Positions 55,007-62,529 of a stretch of DNA of 64,000 bases are shown one piece after another. Location of the stretch: NCBI GenBank assembly GCA_023401925.1, contig JAEXDA010000052.1:16074-80073 (forward strand), read 5' to 3'. Every line of letters begins with the position of its first letter. Within the stretch, counting starts at the first letter, position 1. The position numbers and the translations under genes were made by a program. Source of the stretch: Bacillota bacterium (GTDB lineage Bacteria; Bacillota; UBA4882; UBA8346). Below the pieces are notes generated by a model, which was not told the origin of the DNA, did not search any database, and worked only from the letters and a program-made list of their open reading frames with translations.

Positions 55007-55326
55007 AAAATAGTAATGCCAACAAGATGTAGTGTTCGGTTTTGGGCCGGCTGTTCCAGCTAGAATCCGGGATGAATATATTTTTCGGATAATTCCTCGC
55101 TCCAGCCGCCAGCTCACCCCGAGGCCGTCTAGGAGAGCAATTCAAAATCAATAAGAATGTATTCATAGCTTTATTGCGCTGGGGCGCAGAGTTTTTTTAA
55201 CAATGTTTTAGCCTTTTCTCTGCGCCTCCGCGCCTTGGCGGGAGAATAGATCTTTTAGACTTTAAAGTGTTTTCCAGAGGCGAATTTTTTTTAAAGTGGT
55301 TTTTCAGATAAACGGAGGGATGAAAA

Positions 55327-57660
55327 GTGGAGTTATCCACGAATGCAAAAGCTGTTTTAGAACGACGTTATCTTCGGAAAGATGCCGGGAAACCCATCGA
55401 AACAGCGGAGGACATGTTAAAAAGGGTTACCGGTCATGTCGTAGCGATCGAAGCAACAGCTTTTAACACTCCGGAGAATGAACTGACGGAACTGAAAGAA
55501 TCTTTTTTTGAGATCATGGATCAAAAGAAGTTTATGCCCAATTCACCGACTTTGATGAATGCCGGGAGGGAACTGGGCCAACTTTCGGCTTGTTTTGTGC
55601 TGCCGATTGACGACTCCATGGAAAGTATTTTTGAATCTTTGAAAACCGCGGCCCTGATTCACAAGAGCGGCGGCGGCACCGGATTCAGTTTTTCGCGGAT
55701 TCGGCCTAAAAACGATCAGGTCGGCAGCACCGGCGGTGTGGCCAGCGGGCCCCTATCCTTTTTGCGGGTTTTCAATGCCAGCACCGAAGCGGTCAAACAG
55801 GGCGGCACCCGCCGCGGCGCCAATATGGGCATCCTGCGGGTGGATCATCCGGATATTATGGAATTTATCGCTGCCAAAGAAGTGAAAGGCGAGATTACCA
55901 ATTTTAATTTATCGGTGGCGGTTACCGATGTTTTTATGGAAGCTCTTGAGAAGGGTGAACCCTATTATTTGGTCAATCCCCACACCAAACAACCGGTGGG
56001 TAAGTTACCAGCCCGCGAGGTATTTGAAAAAATCGTCCTTTCGGCCTGGGCCGGTGGTGAACCGGGGATTATCTTTATTGATCGGATGAATGAGGCTAAT
56101 CCCACTCCGCAGGTGGGAGCGATTGAAAGCACCAATCCCTGCGGGGAGCAGCCGTTGCTCCCTTATGAATCCTGTAATTTGGGCTCTCTTAACCTGGCCC
56201 TGATGGTCCGCAAAAATGATGAGGGCCGCTATGAAATAGACTGGGATGAACTGGCCCGGGTGACCCATCTGGCAGTGCGCTTTTTGGATAATGTCATTGA
56301 AGCCAACCGCTTCCCCATTGCGGAGATTGAAAAAGTCACCAAGTCCAACCGGAAAATCGGCCTTGGGATCATGGGCTGGGCCGATTTGTTGATGAAATTG
56401 AAAATATCCTACTGTTCAGAAGAGGCACTGGCTTTGGCGGAAAAAGTGATGGAGTTCATCGATGGGGAGTCCAAGCAAGCCTCGGTGGAACTGGCTAAAG
56501 TCCGCGGTACTTTCGCTAATTTCAAGGGCAGTATGTATGACTGCAAAAACGGTCTACAATTACGCAACGCCACCACCACGACCATCGCCCCGACCGGCAC
56601 CATCAGCATTATCTGCGATACCAGCGGCGGCATTGAGCCTTTATTTTCCCTGGCCTTTACCCGCCAGATCATGGATAACGACCGGCTGATCGAGGTCGAC
56701 CATACCTTTGAGGAGATCGCCAAGGCCGAGGGATTTTATAGTAAAGTTTTAATCGGGAAAATCGCCGAACATGGCAGCGTTCAGGAGATGGAAGAAATAC
56801 CGGAGGATTGGCGGAAGGTATTTGTGACGGCCCATGATATCGATCCCGAATGGCATATCCGCATGCAGGCCGCTTTTCAGAAACATACCGATAACGCGGT
56901 TTCCAAAACCATTAATTTTCCCAGCAGCGCCACGCCCGAACAAGTGGCCGAGGCCTATCATTTAGCTTATAAACTGGGTTGCAAAGGACTGACTGTTTAC
57001 CGCGACGGCAGTTTGGACAACCAGCCGATGCAGAAGGGGATTGCCGCCACCCCGGCCTCTGCCGCTCCGGAGGCTCCCTCCGAAGCCCGTTTCTCTTATG
57101 GTGAATGGGGCCATTTACAGCCTATCAAGCGTCCGAAGAGTCTGACCGGGGTTACCGACACCCGGCTTACTCCGGAGGGTAACCTTTATTTGACGCTGAA
57201 TTTTCACAATAATCATCCTTTTGAGCTTTTTGCCCAGATCGGCAAGGCCGGCAGCGATATTTCAGCTTTCACCGAGGCCATTGCCAGGTTAATCTCATTG
57301 GCTTTCCGCTGCGGTGTTGATCCGGAAGCGATCGCCGATGAATTGACCGGTATCGGCGGCAGCCGGTTTGTGGGATTCGGCCCCAACCGGGTACGTTCGG
57401 TCCCCGATGCTATTGGCCAGTTTTTGACCGAATACCTCAATAAGATGGCCGACAACGACTCCAAGTCCGAACTTTCCGCCCAACTGGAGCTGGGTCTGGC
57501 TGCATCCACCGAACCGGCTCCGGTCAAACCCCAATCCGGCCATGGGAACGGGAAGAACGGCAAGGTTACCTACAATCTCTGCCCGGTTTGCGGGATGCAT
57601 ACCTTCGGATTCGTGGAAGGCTGCGCCAAGTGCATGAGCTGCGGGCATTCGGAGTGCTGA
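55327..57660 (+). CDS. nrdJ: Adenosylcobalamin-dependent ribonucleotide reductase
   Basis: A 777-residue class II ribonucleoside-diphosphate reductase that makes deoxynucleotides without oxygen. The large barrel (about 60-560) has FMPNSPTLMNAG, SGGGTGFSFSRIRP and the active-site NPCGEQPLLPYESC motif; the final part (about 590-777) includes a TSCPD-like domain and a zinc-ribbon-like tail with CPVCGMHTF and CAKCMSCGHSEC. The start is GTG 55327 with GGAGGG at 7 bases. It is a lone gene with a long leader and predicted NrdR sites. Confidence 0.95.
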   Translation: MELSTNAKAVLERRYLRKDAGKPIETAEDMLKRVTGHVVAIEATAFNTPENELTELKESFFEIMDQKKFMPNSPTLMNAGRELGQLSACFVLPIDDSMESIFESLKTAALIHKSGGGTGFSFSRIRPKNDQVGSTGGVASGPLSFLRVFNASTEAVKQGGTRRGANMGILRVDHPDIMEFIAAKEVKGEITNFNLSVAVTDVFMEALEKGEPYYLVNPHTKQPVGKLPAREVFEKIVLSAWAGGEPGIIFIDRMNEANPTPQVGAIESTNPCGEQPLLPYESCNLGSLNLALMVRKNDEGRYEIDWDELARVTHLAVRFLDNVIEANRFPIAEIEKVTKSNRKIGLGIMGWADLLMKLKISYCSEEALALAEKVMEFIDGESKQASVELAKVRGTFANFKGSMYDCKNGLQLRNATTTTIAPTGTISIICDTSGGIEPLFSLAFTRQIMDNDRLIEVDHTFEEIAKAEGFYSKVLIGKIAEHGSVQEMEEIPEDWRKVFVTAHDIDPEWHIRMQAAFQKHTDNAVSKTINFPSSATPEQVAEAYHLAYKLGCKGLTVYRDGSLDNQPMQKGIAATPASAAPEAPSEARFSYGEWGHLQPIKRPKSLTGVTDTRLTPEGNLYLTLNFHNNHPFELFAQIGKAGSDISAFTEAIARLISLAFRCGVDPEAIADELTGIGGSRFVGFGPNRVRSVPDAIGQFLTEYLNKMADNDSKSELSAQLELGLAASTEPAPVKPQSGHGNGKNGKVTYNLCPVCGMHTFGFVEGCAKCMSCGHSEC

Positions 57661-57795
57661 GGGACCTCACTCTTGCTCTCCCCTGATGAAGTCTGACAAG
57701 AAGCTTATTCAAGGGGAGAGTAACCGATGGCTTTGGGGGCTATGTAGAGTAATAATAAAGTTATTAAATTTAGATCTGGCTTTTGGAAGTACAGC

Positions 57796-57848
57796 AAGTC
57801 CTTTGCCCGTGTATGAGTGGGTGAGGGACTTTTAATTTCATAATAAGC
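57796..57848 (+). terminator. Terminator downstream of nrdJ
   Basis: AAGTCC (57796-57801) and GGACTT (57836-57841), with an inner CCC/GGG pairing, are followed by TTTTAATTT. Moderate strength. Confidence 0.55.
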
Positions 57849-57926
57849 GTTCGCAAAAGTTATGGAGCCAATTTAAAAACTTAAAATAAACTAGAAAAAT
57901 TATTTATTTTTTTCGCCAAAATATAA

Positions 57927-58247
57927 GTCTGTAAAGCAATTCAAGAGTATTTGGATATTCGACCGAACAATGGTGAAGAATTGTTTATAAGCCAAAAGGG
58001 TGGCAGGTTAACATCGAATGCAATATGGAAGGTTGTTAAAAAGTATGGAAATAAAGTAGGTTTAGATGATTTAACTCCCCATTCATTACGACATACATTT
58101 GGGACAATGTTAATCCGGAAGCATAAGGTTGATATAGTGACGACTGCGGCTTTAATGGGACATGAGAATATTACTACTACGGCAATTTATACAAAACCAA
58201 ATCAACAGGATATGATTGATGCGGTAGAAAAATTATCGAAGTGGTAA
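57927..58247 (+). pseudogene. Tyrosine recombinase (integrase), C-terminal fragment
   Basis: About 106 residues matching the last third of a phage-type integrase: GEELFISQKGGRLTSNAIW, then SLRHTFGTMLI with the catalytic His and Arg, and LMGHENITTTAIYTKP with the final His and the Tyr nucleophile. The N-terminal arm and the first catalytic Arg are missing, and an in-frame stop lies just upstream. A TTG at 57951 could still start a 98-residue product, but it would be inactive. Confidence 0.8.
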
Positions 58248-58650
58248 TACTCAATAACACCACATTTAAGAAAACGTTTTTTTGTTTCTATACTATTGCG
58301 ACTTAGATTTAATACTAATCCATCAAGATAAAAATGAAATTTTAAAAAAACAGCGGAGGTAACCCATAGATCTGGGCAAAAAGAACGATGGAAGAAGTGA
58401 ATTGCACAATTTTAAAGCGAAGTTCAACAATCAGGAGCAAACAGCTTTTGAACGGCTTTGTTATCTTCTGTTTGGTGTGATTTGTTAATTGAAGAAGTTA
58501 AAAATTTAGCTATTAACTTGGAATGAAATAGCTCCAAGAGGAATAAATGGAACACCACCGACGAGTACCACAGGGCAACGAAATACATTAAAACCAATAC
58601 CCCACGTAAAGGCGATCTGACCGCGCATCAAAGGCAATTTGTTTTCTAAA
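58248..58650. other. Degraded stretch after the integrase fragment
   Basis: It contains the short coding remnant at 58366-58488. A further open stretch ending TAA near 58649 (…TPRKGDLTAHQRQFVF) also looks like the end of a lost gene. Nothing intact is present. Confidence 0.4.
58366..58488 (+). pseudogene. N-terminal remnant of an unidentified large protein
   Basis: GGAGGT at 58355-58360 is followed 5 bases later by ATA, in frame with 40 codons ending in FNNQEQTAFERLCYLLF and then a stop. The pattern resembles the first residues of large proteins of defence or NTPase type, and ATA looks like a mutated ATG. The family is a guess; the truncation is clear. Confidence 0.35.
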
Positions 58651-59208
58651 TCAGTTTTTCTTTTGCAAGCCCTTAAATATGAAAAGGATTACCGCATCTG
58701 TGAGTTGTTCAATATCACTTTCATTTGTCTCATACCAATAGTAAGCAGCACTGTAAATAGCGGAACTTATCATGGCCGCGTTAATATTTGTATTGATAGA
58801 TGTTCCACTTTTTTTCAAAAGAGATTCTATTGTTCGATGTAAACTCTGCTTCACTTTGCCATCAATCTGCGCTGCAATTGATTTGGTGCTAAACTTGCAT
58901 GTTCGGTAAAATAAAATGATGTAGTTATAGGTCAATTCAATAAACTGGCGGCATACATCTTCTGTAAATCCTTTTGCCTGAACAATTTGTTCGGGCACCA
59001 TGTTTTCGAATTCCAGAGCCGTAATATCTTCCAACAAATCATATTTATCTTCATAATGGGCATAAAAGGTGGCACGGTTAATGGAAGCTATTTTTGCGAT
59101 ATCTTTTATGGTAATCGCTTCAAAATCCTTATCCTGTAACAACTTTCTGAATGCTTCCCTTATTAACTCTCGTGTGCGTAAAACCCTAGGGTCATCCTGA
59201 TTTAACAT
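58651..59208 (-). CDS. TetR-family repressor
   Basis: A 185-residue TetR/AcrR regulator. The N-terminal helix-turn-helix is TRELIREAFRKLLQDKDFEAITIKDIAKIASINRATFYAHYEDKYDLLE; the rest is a helical ligand domain. It is divergent from a quinone-reductase-like gene, and copies of a 14-base site flank the intergenic region. ATG 59208 follows GAGAGGG; a longer reading to 59259 would run into one operator site. Confidence 0.88.
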   Translation of the reverse strand: MLNQDDPRVLRTRELIREAFRKLLQDKDFEAITIKDIAKIASINRATFYAHYEDKYDLLEDITALEFENMVPEQIVQAKGFTEDVCRQFIELTYNYIILFYRTCKFSTKSIAAQIDGKVKQSLHRTIESLLKKSGTSINTNINAAMISSAIYSAAYYWYETNESDIEQLTDAVILFIFKGLQKKN

Positions 59209-59246
59209 AGCTATATCCCTCTCCAAAGCATCAAATTTTAAAATCC

Positions 59247-59260
59247 GTTGTCTAAGCAAC
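59247..59260. promoter_or_regulatory. TetR operator-like site 1
   Basis: GTTGTCTAAGCAAC, the exact reverse complement of the site at 59323-59336. It lies just upstream of the TetR gene start. Confidence 0.6.
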
Positions 59261-59322
59261 GTTTCATTTTAACTGCTGGTTGCAATCATGAGAATGCCGT
59301 ACTATTATTATATCATACAAAT

Positions 59323-59336
59323 GTTGCTTAGACAAC
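59323..59336. promoter_or_regulatory. TetR operator-like site 2
   Basis: GTTGCTTAGACAAC, inverted copy of site 1, about 90 bases before the reductase start. Paired sites fit repression of both divergent genes. Confidence 0.6.
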
Positions 59337-59423
59337 TTGTGACTAATCGCTTGAAAGGAAGGATAATATTGATGTAAAATTCGTTTCCGGCATAAGATTA
59401 TAATTTATATAGGAGGAATCACT

Positions 59424-60401
59424 ATGAAAGCAATTGTTCTAACAGGGTTCGGAATACCTGAATCGTTTGAGGAGCAGGAAATGACTATTCCTGAAATAAA
59501 AGAAACACAGGTACTTGTAGAGATGCATGCCTCATCCATAAATCCCGGAGATGTTCATTTACGCTCGGGGGCGATTGAGCAGGGTCCGATGGGGAAAATG
59601 TTTCAAGTACAGTTTCCGTATATTCTTGGTTTTGATGTGGCAGGAGTTGTAAAAGATGTTGGAAAGAAGGTACATCATTTTAAACCAGGTGACCGTGTCA
59701 TGGGAATGGTTCCCACAGGTTCTTACAAGGATTACGTTGCTGTAGAAGAGGATAACCTTGTTGCCATCCCGGAGAGTCTTTCCTTCGAAGAGGCTGGTGC
59801 CGTATCTACGGTTACATTGACGGCATGGCAAGCTCTGTTTGAGCATGGCAAGCTTCAGCAGGGTCAACGCATATTAATTCATGGCGGCGCAGGGGGCGTA
59901 GGGCATGCCGCAATTCAATTAGCGAAACAGCACGGAGCATATGTAATTACGACAGCGAGGGAATACAATCGTCAATTCGTTATGGAATTAGGCGCTGATG
60001 AGGTAATTGATTATACAAAAGATGAGTTGGTAAACAAAATTTCCGGACCTGTAGATATTGTTTTAGATACAATCGCGGAAAAATCCACATTTGAAACAGG
60101 ACTACCAGGAGAAGTAGGAAATAAAAGCTATGTTGTACTTGAAAATTCTGGTAGATATGTTTCAATAGTTGCATTCGCTATTGGGCAGAGTCAAAAAGTT
60201 CGTGAGATAGACTCAATTTTTTTTCAAGGAAGACCTAATCGTGCCGATCTTGAATCTATAGTCCGTAAAATCCAGGATGAAAAATTCAAAATTCATGTAG
60301 ATGGGGTTTATCCATTTACTGCCCAAGGTCTATACCAAGCATACCGTAAAAGTGAAATGCAGCCAAAACGTGGAAAGATAGTGATTTCGAAGAAGATTTA
60401 A
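59424..60401 (+). CDS. NADPH:quinone oxidoreductase (zinc-free MDR family)
   Basis: A 325-residue medium-chain dehydrogenase/reductase without the zinc ligands of alcohol dehydrogenases. The N-terminal GroES-like domain (about 1-125) contains SSINPGDVHLRSG; the Rossmann domain has HGGAGGVGHAAIQLAK. It probably reduces quinones or reactive enones and is controlled by the divergent TetR protein as a stress response. AGGAGG precedes the ATG. A decayed partial copy lies at 60933. Confidence 0.9.
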   Translation: MKAIVLTGFGIPESFEEQEMTIPEIKETQVLVEMHASSINPGDVHLRSGAIEQGPMGKMFQVQFPYILGFDVAGVVKDVGKKVHHFKPGDRVMGMVPTGSYKDYVAVEEDNLVAIPESLSFEEAGAVSTVTLTAWQALFEHGKLQQGQRILIHGGAGGVGHAAIQLAKQHGAYVITTAREYNRQFVMELGADEVIDYTKDELVNKISGPVDIVLDTIAEKSTFETGLPGEVGNKSYVVLENSGRYVSIVAFAIGQSQKVREIDSIFFQGRPNRADLESIVRKIQDEKFKIHVDGVYPFTAQGLYQAYRKSEMQPKRGKIVISKKI

Positions 60402-60538
60402 TATGATCACTTATAAGAAGTAGAAACGCTTATAGCACTTCTTACTCATAGTGAGAAAATTACCTTATAATATATTGAAAAAACTTAAAAATCATTAAAA
60501 AAATATATAACAAATAAATAATTGGAGTGAGGTTTTTT

Positions 60539-60904
60539 ATGATAAATAAACAGGATTCTGAAAGGCAACTTATTACAGCCTTTGAACTGATGTGGGGTAA
60601 ATATACTGAACCAGTGATGCTAATTGATCATAAATTTAATATCATTGCTATAAATGAAGCATACAAAGCTACAGGAGGTGTTGCAGGTGTTGTAGGAGGA
60701 AAGTGTAATGTTCTAAATCCTGAACTGCATAATGGCTGCAAGGCTATGGTAGCTCTTAACACACAAGTTACACAGGTTAAAACTATTGAAATGGAAGGAA
60801 TAAAACATACTACTTTGTGGATCCCAATTACAGGTTTTCCAGATTACTTTATACACTTAGCAAATGGGGCGAACGAATACTTTGAAAAACTTAAAACTAA
60901 ATAA
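60539..60904 (+). CDS. Small PAS-like protein
   Basis: A 121-residue soluble protein whose middle (about 22-115) fits a PAS fold: PVMLIDHKFNIIAINEAYKATGG, then a GGKCNVLNPELHNGCKAM segment with two cysteines and a histidine, then strands KTIEMEG and TTLWIPITG. No output domain is attached. It may be a stand-alone redox or ligand sensor, or a truncated sensor. ATG 60539 has GGAGTGAGG 7 bases upstream; GTG 60527 would overlap it. Confidence 0.65.
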   Translation: MINKQDSERQLITAFELMWGKYTEPVMLIDHKFNIIAINEAYKATGGVAGVVGGKCNVLNPELHNGCKAMVALNTQVTQVKTIEMEGIKHTTLWIPITGFPDYFIHLANGANEYFEKLKTK

Positions 60905-60932
60905 GTTGTTGGACTTCGGATAAAAATGCGGC

Positions 60933-61052
60933 AAAGAAACACAGGTTCTTGTAGAGATGCATGCTTCATCTATAAACTTTGGAGACGTTCATTTACGTTC
61001 AGGTATGCCGCAGCAGAGTCCAAAGGGGTGTCAATTCCAAGTTCAGTTACTA
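60933..61052 (+). pseudogene. Decayed partial copy of a quinone oxidoreductase gene
   Basis: This stretch aligns with 59499-59620 of the intact reductase gene. The frame from 60933 reads KETQVLVEMHASSIN, then FGDVHLRSG, then a diverged part ending FQVQLL and a stop. There is no start codon and nothing of the remaining gene, so it is a remnant of a paralogue or a failed duplication. Confidence 0.8.
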
Positions 61053-61116
61053 TAAAGCGGTGGAGATTAATTCCGTGGGTTTGGCAAATCTCCTTGATGA
61101 TTATATATGAAAGGAA

Positions 61117-61201
61117 TATTGTTAGGCAAACCCGTCGAAAGACGGCGACGCAAAAGCTACGGGCCTAATGTTTTTTAAACGATGACCGCCGAGTTGCAAT
61201 A
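61117..61201 (+). promoter_or_regulatory. Cyclic-di-GMP class I (GEMM) riboswitch
   Basis: The conserved pieces are in order: GGCAAACC, the CGTC-GAAA-GACG tetraloop hairpin, GACGCAAAAGCTACGGGCCTAA, and ATGACCGCC then GAGTTGC of the tetraloop-receptor arm. The P1 stem pairs TATTG (61117-61121) with CAATA (61197-61201). It binds cyclic di-GMP and here leads straight into a terminator. One extra A in GCAAAAGC departs from the usual GCAAAGC. Confidence 0.85.
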
Positions 61202-61245
61202 AAGAGGTCAAAACCTGGACGGTTCTGGCCTCTTTATGTTTTTAT
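61201..61245 (+). terminator. Riboswitch expression-platform terminator
   Basis: AAAGAGG (61201-61207) and CCTCTTT (61229-61235) close a stem with inner AACC/GGTT pairing, followed by TGTTTTTAT. It abuts the P1 stem, so ligand binding can switch it. Confidence 0.8.
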
Positions 61246-61247
61246 AG

Positions 61248-61640
61248 CTACATCGGGTCAAATTTAAAAACAGTAAACCATTTTGGCAAAACATATGGCC
61301 CAAGTCGCGCAATTTGGTCTCAAACAGAATTGCAGAATCTCTCGCGCATTTATGCATCGAAGCACGTGGTGAATTTCCTAACGCTGTATCTATGACTCGG
61401 GACTGGCTACGACTGATTGAACGCCCTCATTATATTGTAAATCAGTTGTGCAAATCGAGTTTGATCGAGCGTTTTCCCGTAGAAGCCCTTAGGTTTTTAG
61501 ACATAGTACTGGTTAACCAACCTTGGGCACCACCTGAATCAGGGCAATGTCTAAGCAAGATTGCCCAAACATTGCCGCATTTGATTGAAGATTCACAATA
61601 TAAGCCATTGAACGAGTATTTCCGACGACACAATATATAG
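61248..61640 (+). pseudogene. C-terminal fragment of a large protein (DUF4020-like)
   Basis: An open frame of 130 codons with a stop directly before it and no clear start or ribosome site; TTG 61314 would give 108 residues. The sequence FWQNIWPKSRNLVSNRIAESLAHLCIEA and the QPWAPPESGQCLSKI segment look like the end of a much larger protein. I associate it with DUF4020 C-terminal domains of SIR2-type proteins from memory, with low confidence. It starts right behind the riboswitch terminator, so the original riboswitch target is probably lost. Confidence 0.4.
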
Positions 61641-62235
61641 TTGATATAGTTGGGTTGGGTAGCGTAATAGTCTTCGCTTTGCTGTTAGAATATTTCATAT
61701 GAATGGAGGAGATGTATGAAAGGATAATAGAGTTAATAATATTTGTTTCGTACGATACAAATATTAGACAAATGAAAATAAATATTATACATTACTCAAT
61801 TTAAGCCATTAAAGCAAGCTTAATTTAACTTCTGACTTGACTCATACTCATATTTATTAATATATAATATCATTTTGCTAATTATGATTATGACACCATT
61901 TTATAGCTTTGATTTTCATAGAATCCCAAGCAAGGTACTTTGTTGTCCCTAAATAAGGTATTTAGTTGTCCTTGTACTTTTTTTTTATTTAAAAAACAAT
62001 AAACCTGAGTGAATCTAGCTAATATAGGAATATTTATACGACACATTTTCTCATTATTAATTAAAGAAAACACCAGGGGTAATTTTGATCTTTTATTTCT
62101 AGTCAAAGGAATCAAGGGTGACTTTGTTGTTACAAATGCCAATGTATGCATTATGTTGTCATTGTCCAATTTTGGAATAAATAATCTTGAATAGAATGCT
62201 TGCGCTTAATCATTTGCCTAAAAAACTGTGACACA
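61641..62235. other. AT-rich non-coding stretch
   Basis: It contains a 28-base near-perfect palindrome (61738-61765) and four related TTTGTTGTCC-like repeats (61932-61948, 61955-61971, and weaker ones near 62118 and 62150). These could be the end of an insertion sequence. An open frame on the minus strand (61888-62169) overlaps the repeats and looks accidental. Confidence 0.45.
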
Positions 62236-62268
62236 CAAAATAAAAAGACCATCCAACATTGAATGGTC
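62236..62268 (-). terminator. Minus-strand terminator after the tRNA-like cluster
   Basis: On the minus strand GACCAT and ATGGTC form a stem (62268-62263 and 62252-62247), followed by TTTTTATTTTG. It would end a transcript coming from the tRNA-like cluster. Confidence 0.7.
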
Positions 62269-62283
62269 AAATCCCTATCATAT

Positions 62284-62339
62284 ATGGCGTGCCCGGACGG
62301 GCTCGAAGCCCTGACCTACAGATTCGAAGTCTGCCACTC
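62284..62339 (-). pseudogene. tRNA-like remnant, anticodon TCG (Arg)
   Basis: Reading the minus strand: anticodon arm GCAGA-CTTCGAA-TCTGT, variable region, TTCGAGC loop, acceptor strand CGGGCAC, then G and an encoded CCA. The T stem does not pair cleanly and no matching 5' acceptor strand is found upstream. A partial or decayed tRNA. Confidence 0.5.
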
Positions 62340-62370
62340 TAAGTTCCATTGATTAGGGCTATTCGAACAT

Positions 62371-62403
62371 TTGGTGGAGGTGGGGGAAGTTGAAATCCCC
62401 GTC
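62371..62403 (-). pseudogene. tRNA 3'-end remnant with encoded CCA
   Basis: Minus strand: a T arm with a TTTCAAC loop and GGGGA/TTCCC stem, acceptor strand CACCTCC, then ACCA. Anticodon and D arms are missing. Confidence 0.45.
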
Positions 62404-62408
62404 CGAAA

Positions 62409-62438
62409 ATGGGGGCGACAGGATTTGAACCTATGGCC
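62409..62438 (-). pseudogene. tRNA 3'-end remnant
   Basis: Minus strand: T arm ATAGG-TTCAAAT-CCTGT, acceptor strand CGCCCCC and discriminator A. The remainder of the tRNA is missing. Confidence 0.45.
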
Positions 62439-62457
62439 TTAATTGCGCAGATAAAAT

Positions 62458-62520
62458 TTGTGCCCGACAGGAATCGAACCTGTGCACCGCCAGTCAACGG
62501 ATTAGAAGTCCGTTGCTCTA
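62458..62520 (-). pseudogene. tRNA-Arg(TCT) remnant lacking the 5' part
   Basis: Minus strand: end of the D arm (AGAGC), anticodon arm ACGGA-CTTCTAA-TCCGT with anticodon TCT, a long variable region, T arm ACAGG-TTCGATT-CCTGT and acceptor strand CGGGCAC plus A. The expected 5' GTGCCCG strand and first half of the D arm are absent. Confidence 0.6.
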
Positions 62521-62529
62521 TGGAACAAG

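Larger units (their letters stand above)
54720..55326. other. Long intergenic region upstream of nrdJ
   Basis: It holds a GC-rich 14-base perfect palindrome (54786-54799), an 18-bp perfect inverted repeat (54803-54820 and 54841-54858), NrdR-box-like sites, a relic of the 45063-type repeat (about 55121-55160), and an inverted GGCGCAGAG/CTCTGCGCC motif (55183-55226). No cobalamin riboswitch and no gene are seen. Confidence 0.6.

Noticed and set aside
55010..55320. Cobalamin riboswitch before the B12-dependent reductase
   Set aside because: Looked for the conserved B12-box and core helices; none are present. Class II enzymes usually are not under this switch.
61888..62169. 93-codon minus-strand open frame in the accessory stretch
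   Set aside because: Overlaps the direct repeats, is low in complexity, has no ribosome site or recognisable motif.
61932..62170. CRISPR array
   Set aside because: Only four weakly similar repeats, irregular spacing and no cas gene.
62284..62520. Four functional tRNA genes
   Set aside because: None has a complete 5' acceptor strand and D arm by eye; called remnants until a covariance scan says otherwise.
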